Assembly (NCBI GenBank): GCA_018417955.1
Contig: JACTVC010000001.1
Coordinates: forward strand, 2,480,001-2,544,000
Length of the DNA stretch: 64,000 nt
Origin: Laccaria trichodermophora
Taxonomy: Eukaryota > Basidiomycota > Agaricomycetes > Agaricales > Hydnangiaceae
Direction of reading: 5' to 3'
Shown here: in pieces, positions 56,495 to 64,000 of the stretch
Numbering within the stretch: the stretch's first letter is position 1
Layout: each line of letters opens with the position of its first letter
Position numbers and translations under genes: made by a program
Notes under the pieces: model-generated
Database searches by the model: none
The model's input: only the letters and a program-made list of their open reading frames with translations
Told to the model about the DNA's origin: nothing

Positions 56495-58456
56495 ATGCTC
56501 TTGCAGCTCCACCCACCTCATCCTCACCCCGTCATTCAACTTCCCTTTGGCTTCAAAGACCTTGAACATGGCCTTCCCAATCCTCATTCCTGGACGGCCC
56601 AGCTTAGTAACCTCATGCACGACGAACTCGACCTTCCCAAAACACTACATTCCCTGGACAAGGGGGTTGGAATTACGAGCTTGCTCGAACAGGTCACATT
56701 TGACCTTCCCTCGCTCACAGTTTCGTGTCGGTTTGTCGACGGAGCGATCGAGGAATGGCCGATCATAACACCAGGTCACGTGAAATCGCTGCAGGACATC
56801 ATGAGCGACGTTGAGCTGGCGACGGCCGAGGACGATCGTCAGAGGGAAAGAATGATGGAGAAGGAGAAGGAGAGGGACGTAGCAAGGCAGAGATCACCAC
56901 CTTCCTCCGTCAGAGTTGGTCGGACGCATAAAAAGCAACGGTCGTTGTTCATGAGCATTGTCTCTGCTGTTGGGTACGTATAACTCCCGAGTCGTCCTCG
57001 TTGAATTCGCCAAGTTAACATTTACCTTAACAGATCCATTATCAACCCTCCGTCCTCCTCGAGAGCACCTTCCCCTCCCCCGTTTACCACGCCGTTTAGT
57101 AAATGTTCCTCCCGTCTCGGTCGGGTGTTTCGACACAGGGCGCGTTCACTCCTCGTTGATACATATCGCCGATATGTGTTAATGGAACTTGCACGCCGAT
57201 TTCCTCGTGGTGGATATTACACATGGATTCTACACAGCATGCTTCGCAGAACTGTAGAGGGGATGGACCACCTTATTCAGGAAGCCTCTTCAAGAACACC
57301 CGATTTGATTCGGCCTCGCGGCAGCGACGCGGAATATTTTTCTGCCACAACGATGGTTGTACCGTCATTATTTTCCGATGATGAAGAGGACGAAACGGAC
57401 ACTGACGGAAGCTCTCTGCATACCCCCGCGTCATCCCACTTTGAGAACGGACACCCTGTTGAGTCTCCGGCCGAAAGGCGGCTTTCAAAGCAACTTGATG
57501 TGATGCGGAATCGTCTTTGCCCGGAAGATTATGCAGATTATACCCGGTATTCCGACCTAAAGAAACGTCTGCAGAACCTTCTTATTCAGGCAAACGCTCA
57601 AGTCAGGGCAATTGAAGAGGAACAGGCACATCGTGAGACTGTGCTGGAGATTCGTAGTCGCCGGCGGGCCTGGACCAACAAGGCTTTAGCTGGAGCAAGC
57701 AGTAGCCAGTTTGGCCTCGGCATGCCGTTCAAGAGTTCTCGACTTGCACAAGCCTCATGGTCAAGTGACGACTATGAGTTTGAGATGCCAACTGTCAACT
57801 GGGAACGTCACAACGTGCGCATAGAACAGGAATCGGAAGAACAGGACGAGTTGCATGGTTTCTCACCAAGGAGGAAGAAAATATCGAGCACTTCGAGACT
57901 TTTCCCGGTCAGTGAAGAAGTTGAGGGCGAGGACGAATTTCAGCTGGACGAAGCACTAGACGAACACGATGCTCTGCAAGAACTAGACCTCGAAATGGGA
58001 TTCGGAGCCAGTATGGGTTGTCGGCGGATAGACGACGACTACGACCCCGAAGCTGGCATCCGCGTTGCCTTTGAGATCGAACGTCCTGTTCTTCGTCCTA
58101 GGATACGCACAAGTAGCATGTATCGGCAGCGTTTGGCGGTCCGAGACACCGCAGAAATCAGTGTCGTCTCGTTACCTCGTCCACAGCTGTTGACCTCTTC
58201 TTCAATTTTGTGTCAACCAATGGCAGCTATCAAAGACGATATTTCGGGGAAACCTCATCTACGCCCAGAGTTAGATGTTACAGTCGACGAGTTCGAGCTG
58301 TCTGGCTACGGACAGTTCGGCGGATATGCACCCGAACAAGAGTTCACGCTGGCAATGGATTTACCGCCGAAAAAATGGAAGCAGAATCGAGATACAATCC
58401 TTCGCAATAGGCAAGGATTGGATCCTTTCGACAGCACCGCGATCGAATGTCGATAA
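56495..58456 (+). CDS. Unidentified 633-residue protein
   Basis: Exons 56495..56973 and 57034..58456. No domain recognised. Visible: an N-terminal region (GVGITSLLEQVTFDLPSL, then EEWPIITPGHVKSLQDIMSD), a charged helix (RQRERMMEKEKERDVARQR), a basic conserved-looking block (SLLVDTYRRYVLMELARRFP, GGYYTWILHSMLRRTVEGM), an acidic linker, a coiled-coil-like stretch (QANAQVRAIEEEQAHRE), and a C-terminal half with acidic runs. It ends DLPPKKWKQNRDTILRNR and QGLDPFDSTAIECR. No signal peptide or membrane helix. It appears to be a basidiomycete-type intracellular protein of unknown role. Confidence 0.8.
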
Positions 58457-60148
58457 CTTCGAAGGCGACAACCGACTCGGAGGTCGGATCGACATCCCCT
58501 ATAAATCAACCGATCGACCATTATACGCTATCTAAACTAATTATATCCCCTCAGGCCGCATACCCCTGGCGCATTGTTTTTCTATTTCTGACAGTCTGCA
58601 TTCAAAACCTAACATCTTACCACCACACTCTTTGCTTGCCATTTTCACGTGTAGCGCCTTTTCTTTTCATCCCTTGACTTTACACATTTCACATCTTCAC
58701 GTCCAACATTCACCAATACCCCTGCATCATAACAACATATCCGCACATTCACAACAATCCGTCGCTCTGCTTTCTTGCTGCATATATTTGACGAACCTTC
58801 ATTTACGCACGTCTCTACCTTCATTCACCCGGGACATGATTGCTTTGAACTTTGGTCTTATCAGTACCGATATACCTCCACACTCCTTACATATCTAAAA
58901 TATCCCTCCATTAATCCTTTGGACCTCATACAAAAACTTTGCTACGTACTCGTGTATTTTTTAGGTTACTAGTAGTTAGATCTTTCGGATTTAAGCTAGG
59001 ACGTCTTTGATATCAAGGTTGTTAATTCGATGTTGTCGAGCTCCATACCCATATGCTTGGGGCGTCTACAAGGCTGAAGTGCATAAGATTATCGATATCA
59101 ATTGACTCCACAGGGCGGAGACCATCTTATCTTGCCGTAATTTTTTGACAGTCCTTGACATACAACCAGAACTGAAAAGTTCAAGAAGTTGTAAGTCGAT
59201 GCTTGGCAGAAGGCGCCGACGTCCCTTAAATCACCTCGATTCCGCTGCCTCGGTTGCAGGCGTGGTAGCAGGGTTTAGAGCGGCCTAATATGAGGTTGAC
59301 ATTAATTGGCCTCGTTTCTTCCACCCATCATCTCGCCACAGAACATCAGCTGATCCTTCAACTGTCTCCTATGCTATCACATAATCGCGCAATACAACGT
59401 TGCCTTGGTGTGTGAGAAGGGTCCCAGAACCGACCTTACTGAAACCTTCACGTTCGCGGTGAAAATCCGGTAAACTGCCATCACAGTTTTCATATTCATA
59501 CTTATGGAAGCTCAAGCCTTTTGATTGTAACCAAATCCACCTTTAACACAAACGTTCTAGTCTTCCAGCTCCAAATTGGCTCCAAAGACTCGAGGCGAGG
59601 TCTATGGCGTTCGCCGAGCGGAAACGTGCTTCAATTTTGCTTCATTTACAATTGGTCATCTTAATTGCATATCTTAACGCCTACGCCTGGTTCCTGGCTC
59701 GGTGGTCTGAAATTCCGAGTCGACAGCCAGTCCAAAGCGGAAACAACGCTTTTTGCATGACTTGGACCAATGGTCGACGGTATGCCCTTACGTACCGCCT
59801 TTCCGCAAGGGCTTTCAGACCTATTTCAGGAATTGCAGATATGTCCCATGATACATGATAGCGCATGCGTATAGATTCCAGAGTTGGCGCAGTTCGGTAT
59901 CTAAAATCAAGATCGTCATTCCGCCGTCATCTACGGGAAGATATTTTCCACTCCACCCAAAGCGCCAGACTCGTGTGGCCGATGATGGAAGAAACCATGC
60001 CCTGATAAATCCTTGGTATAGATTAGCCTCCAGTATTGAAGCGCCTCGCCTTACCCACTTCTCAGCCCTGAAATCGAGCGTCCTCATTATAAAGGGGCGC
60101 CCTTCAAGCATTCAACCTTTTGACGTCTCTCTGCAAGGAACCGCCCCA
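58457..60148. other. Long intergenic region, nothing recognised
   Basis: 1.7 kb. The first 500 bases are pyrimidine-rich 3' flank. An open frame from 59855 is in frame with the following gene and could extend it by 98 codons, but it does not look conserved. No tRNA, repeat or relict seen. Confidence 0.45.
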
Positions 60149-62170
60149 ATGACTATGGGTTTATCCCCTATCCAAATTCCAAGTATCAGACGCTACTTCA
60201 AAGTACAACAACCACAAAAGCAGGCGGAAATCGTGAACCTCAAGTCGTATCTTGAATCTCTCCCACAGCATCTTATCTTAGAAGTCGGGCGCCAATCCCA
60301 CTTTCTTCGAGATGTCCTCAACCTCAGTCTTTGCGTACGTGCTTCATCATGGATTGCTGCTGGATGAGTTTGCTCATATGCTTTGATCTTATTGCCTATT
60401 CAGTCGAGTCGATTGCGATCGGCTCTAGCGTCGATTCTGTACTCCACGATCGAACTGAGATCAAACAGGCTTTTCAAGGCGACTCTCGTTGGCCTGACCA
60501 GGCATCCGGAAGTACCACAGCACATCAAGAGGCTCGTTGTGCGTCCAAATAGTGCCGAGTGGACTCTACCTGGGGATGAGATCGACGAAAGCGTCGTGTC
60601 CAACCTTCTCATGTCGGTCGTCCCGCTCTGCCGAAGTCTTGAAGCATTTGTATGGGATGGATGGGAGATGCCTGATGATAGGCTATGGTTGGTTCTCCGT
60701 ACGTCGTACGTTGACCTTTCTTCGTACATGCTCTTCCATTCTAACTAAGTCGGAACTGTCAGTTGCCCGTCTCTCAACTCCGTCAGCGCGACTGTTGGGG
60801 TGCAACCCCTGAACCCTTCTAGCCATGTGCGCCATTGTGTTCCCCATGTCGTTCATTTGGCTAAGATCTTGTTAGTTCTTTGAGTTTTCCGACTTGCGGC
60901 AACTTTCGTTGACGGTCAAATGCCGATCTTTGGAATGGTTATTGGGTATGTCTGTTCAAACTGCCCATTCATAACGTTACTGAGCAGACATTTGATTAGA
61001 CGGACACCCCAAAACGGAAAAATTGCCGAAAAAATTCTGGGAAATGTTGCTCGAGCGATGTCCGAATCTCGAAGATTTAACTATTGCATCTATCGCTCCT
61101 TCTCCTCGCATGTTCGATATTCGTCATGTAACCGCTGGTCGATGGCGACGGTTAAGAAGCCTGACTTTGGGAGATTTAGTCGTTAACCCAAATGAAGCTG
61201 AAAAATGCCGCCTACCAGATCAGCATCCTTTGATGAAGTTCTTCGCCGCGCATCGAAAACTACAACATGTCGCTCTGCAACAGGCAGGACGTAGTGAATC
61301 TTTTCCATCCTGTTTCTCCCTGGTACCAGCTGCACTTCCCGATCTTGAAACTTTCAGCGGTTCTCTCAGATATGTGAAAACCTTACCTCATCCAGAACGT
61401 CTGAAACACCTGAACTTGACGAGTCTTCATCACACACCCTCTGTTTTTACTCCAACTTTTTCGGTGCTTCGGGGCCTTCCTTCTCTGATTTCGTTGAGCA
61501 TATGGATCGACATTTCATTTGGAGGTCGGACCAATTACTTTCAAGACGAGCGCCATATTTTTTCTTCGCTATTAGCTTCATGCCCAAACCTCCGTCACCT
61601 TGAGGTACTTTGTTTTACTCATCCGACATTCCGTGTGGTGAGCTCAAGCTCCTCGCGTTTATGCTTTCTTGAATATTCATGAGCCTTTTTCAACCGTTTT
61701 AGAGGGAGTTTTCGCGGGCTCTCCAAAATTCGCCTCAATTGGAATCTTTCGTTTTGACCAAGATGTATAAATCGAGAGAAGAAGATATAACCATGATCGC
61801 AGAACGAGTCATTTACGAAAATCCAAACCTTAAGAAGTTCACGCTACGCTATACCGCAGATCGTTGGCCAACTCAAACTGCTGGTCGCTTGAGGCAGTTG
61901 GGAATCTATGAGGTGCGATGTGACGAAGACGGCAATCCTTCGGGTCTCTTCGCGTATGAATGGGGACTCCGAGCCTTTGGGTTTGAACACTCGCGGAGTT
62001 TTGTGCACCCTCTCTCAATGGACAAGATCCCACGGAGTCCAGGGTCGCCGGAGACGAAGTCGACAAGGTCGTCGTTTTCGTCAGGGAAGTCTGCAGGGAG
62101 GGCATCGTTCTCGTCGGAGAGGAGTAGGACCAGCTTCGACCTTGGCTTTAATCTCTACGGTCTAGTTTGA
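60149..62170 (+). CDS. F-box/LRR-like protein, unrelated to the tandem family
   Basis: Exons 60149..60334, 60404..60702, 60763..60826, 60876..60945, 61000..61637, 61703..62170; 574 residues. The N-terminal segment YLESLPQHLILEVGRQ...DVLNLSLCSSRLRSALASILY is F-box-like. Leucine-rich repeat-like units follow (LLERCPNLEDLTIASI, WRRLRSLTLGDLVV, LASCPNLRHLEVLCF, IYENPNLKKFTLRY). It ends in a Ser/Arg-rich tail (SPETKSTRSSFSSGK). Likely an SCF adaptor; the target is unknown. The donor at 60703 (GTCGTA) is weak; it was chosen because it yields LRTCPSLNSV, a typical repeat junction. The start could lie upstream, to 59855. Confidence 0.75.
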
Positions 62171-62334
62171 TGAAATAGAGTGAAAATCTGTTTGCAGCTG
62201 TACTTTTACTGTACCAATCCATATACCACCTGGAAATTAGAGGCTGTAGCCAATCAACGACAATCAATGTGCGTAAGGGAACATCTCGGATTCGTTCACA
62301 GTTGACGTTGATTTGTAACCACCATCCTCCTCCA

Positions 62335-63359
62335 ATGCTTTCCCTTGCTCGTAGTTCTCTCCGGCCCTCGCTTTCCCGCGCCTTTGTAGCGTCTGGCGCC
62401 TCCATTCACACCCTCCCACCGTTGCCCTATGCCTACAATGTTCGTTCTGGAATTCCCGCAGCTGGCAGGCATACTAAACTTTCTTCAGGCCCTTGAGCCG
62501 TATATCTCAGAGGAAATTATGAAGCTCCACCACCAGAAGCACCACCAGACATACGTCAACGGTCTCAATGCGGCTGAGGAGACCTATGCGAAATCTGACT
62601 CAACCAGGGAGAAAATTGCGCTTCAGTCTGCCCTCAAATTCAATGGCGGTGGTGAGCAGTCGATCTTTTCTTTTTCTGGAAAAAGGCGGAATGGTAAATT
62701 TAGGACATATCAATCATTCTCTTTTCTGGAAGAATCTTGCCCCTGCCAACACGGATGGTGGCAAGCTCGCTGACGGCCCTCTCAAGACGGCAATTGAGCG
62801 TGACTTTGGCTCTGTTGAAGACTTCAAGAAGAAGTTCAACGCCACAACTGCTGCTATCCAGGGAAGTGGCTGGGGTTGGCTTGTGTGTTCCTTTCCGTTT
62901 CCTTCAAATGGATGAGCTCTCAAATCTTGTGACGTCAGGGATACAATGAAAGTTCCAAGCAGCTTGAGATTGTTACCACTGCTAACCAGGATCCTCTGAT
63001 TTGTACGTCTTATTTGCGGCTGTCTTACAGTTGTTTTTGGCTCACAATTTTTCCCTTTAGCACACACACCTATTCTTGGTGTTGACATCTGGGAACACGT
63101 TCGTCTGCTCCTTGTATCCTCAAAAGCCATACTGATACGACTCTTTACCACCAGGCTTTTTACCTTCAGGCAAGTGAAATCTCACATCTCAGAAGCCGTA
63201 ATATTGATATCTCCATAGTACAAGAACGTGAAGCCTGATGTGGGTTGGCTTTCGCCTATGTATTCTAACTGTTGACGATTTTTGTAGTATCTCAATGCCA
63301 TCTGGAACGTCATCAACTTCAAGGAGGCCGAGAGCCGACTCTTGGAAGCATCCAAGTAA
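62335..63359 (+). CDS. SOD2: Mitochondrial manganese superoxide dismutase
   Basis: Exons 62335..62439, 62489..62651, 62704..62882, 62939..63002, 63061..63098, 63155..63169, 63219..63239, 63288..63359; 218 residues. It converts superoxide to oxygen and peroxide in the mitochondrial matrix. The N-terminus ([20 protein letters not shown]) is a basic Ser/Arg presequence, followed by [16 protein letters not shown]. Metal ligands are visible in [22 protein letters not shown], and DIWEHAFYLQYKN (Asp and His). QGSGWGWL and [11 protein letters not shown] are also family motifs. Exons 6 and 7 are 15 and 21 bases. Intron 6 has a GC donor (GCAAGT). Confidence 0.95.
63170..63218 (+). other. GC-AG intron in the Mn-SOD gene
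   Basis: Donor GCAAGT after CAG, acceptor CCATAG. It joins HAFYLQ to YKNVKPD, invariant in Mn-SODs. Confidence 0.9.
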
Positions 63360-63587
63360 ATTAAAATGTAATGTCCTTTGAACTTTTCCTATTCGCTGAA
63401 CTCATAGTTGATAGCTTCGGCATCTAGTTTAGATGTTTGAATCTATACGTCCGGCGGATACAACATGTCGATTTTGCTTGATAATATCAATTATTGAATA
63501 GACCCGAAATAAATCAGGAGTGAAGAGTGTCTTCTGTGAGCCAGGAGGGTTCAAGTTAAATTTGTGAATAACGTCAGGTAGTGTAAG

Positions 63588-64000
63588 TCAAGGGACTATA
63601 GCCTCACCAGGACCAGGTGCGTTTGCGAGTGGTCCAGTTCCTCCTATAATAAAGATTATTGGCGGATTCCAGGACGAATTATCTTTGCACCTTTTATGTA
63701 ATTACAGCTGTTCCGGAAAAGGATGAAAAGGCTTACCAGTGACCAATATCATTGATTGACTCCCTGTTGATGTCCCATTTGCTTGTTCAAATGGCAAACC
63801 TTGGCAGTTTCTTGCATTAAACAAGTAACACGACCCTAAAAACGCTTTTGCTTACCCTTCTCGCTGATTAGACTTACTGTAAACTTACAATATATATGAA
63901 GCCACACATCCTTTGCACATCCCAACATTAGTTATAGTTTGGGATAAGCTTGACAAAGTCACAAAACCCGTAGCGGGCTTTGCACCCGCAGGCGCGCTAC
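63588..64000 (-). CDS. 3' part of an unidentified gene, running out of the window
   Basis: On the minus strand, the frame SCYLFNARNCQGLPFEQANG, then STGSQSMILVT, is joined by a GTAAGC...TATAG intron (63644-63736) to GGTGPLANAPGPGEAIVP and TGA 63588-63590. Further upstream, from the window edge, a frame reading SAPAGAKPATGFVTLSSL runs to a GTAAGT donor at 63888. The junction between these two exons fits only if an AAG acceptor inside the second frame is used. Low charge and the Cys, Gly and Pro content suggest a secreted or wall protein, but the family is unknown and the start is not seen. Confidence 0.5.

Noticed and set aside
33438..63359. A redox gene cluster made of NoxA, isocitrate dehydrogenase and Mn-SOD
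   Set aside because: The genes are 13-30 kb apart with unrelated genes between; no shared regulatory signal is visible.
63971..64000. Inverted repeat GTAGCG...CGCTAC at the right edge, as a terminal repeat or terminator
   Set aside because: It is imperfect and lies in a stretch that reads as Ala/Pro-rich coding sequence on the minus strand; the window ends there, so nothing more can be shown.

Overview
The window reads as nuclear DNA of a filamentous basidiomycete, most likely an Agaricomycete. Genes are densely packed on both strands, most are split by many introns of roughly 45-80 bases, and the recognisable proteins (RTF1, a Zn2Cys6 regulator, NoxA, Ldb17, VPS26, SOF1, NADP-isocitrate dehydrogenase, Mn-SOD) are fungal in type. 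There is no sign of operons, CRISPR, prophage or intact transposons. Gene models were built by hand: exon ends were chosen at GT-AG (rarely GC-AG) sites and the phase of every junction was added up, so listed intron-containing models stay in frame unless stated.

Layout. 1-6183: four tandem F-box paralogues on the + strand (first cut by the window edge, second and fourth frameshifted). 6358-7074 (-): Hikeshi/OPI10, divergent from RTF1 (7267-9406, Paf1 complex). 9612-13863: a very long Sds3/Dep1-like protein. 15931-20274: Zn2Cys6 transcription factor. 20459-21298 (-): decayed or unrecognised gene. 21476-25609: a protein with ten copies of a His-rich repeat. 26074-27277: purine nucleoside phosphorylase. 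27708-29941: Ldb17/SPIN90. 30424-32611: unidentified 616-residue protein. 33438-35659: NADPH oxidase NoxA. 36103-41537: VWA8-type AAA/von Willebrand protein in 25 exons. 41677-42934: VPS26. 43131-45917 (-): multi-pass membrane protein. 46331-48103: SOF1/DCAF13. 48609-50676: NADP-isocitrate dehydrogenase. 51932-53305 (-): a fifth F-box paralogue. 53841-55752: WW-domain Pro/Gln-rich protein. 56495-58456: unidentified 633-residue protein. 60149-62170: a different F-box/LRR-like protein. 62335-63359: mitochondrial Mn-SOD. 63588-64000 (-): the 3' part of another gene that leaves the window.

Most genes are unrelated housekeeping or signalling genes. The dynamic part is the F-box family. Homology between copies runs beyond the coding regions into the 3' end of the neighbouring Hikeshi gene, and two broken Hikeshi 3' ends (about 4405-4590 and 51638-51780) sit next to F-box copies elsewhere and share the same internal deletion. 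The duplicated unit was therefore F-box gene plus convergent Hikeshi tail, and its history can be read here. Other points of note are four GC-AG introns, several exons of 6-15 bases, a VWA8 whose first two P-loops look lost, and an isocitrate dehydrogenase gene built to make mitochondrial and cytosolic forms. I did not find a clearly new defence or biosynthetic system.
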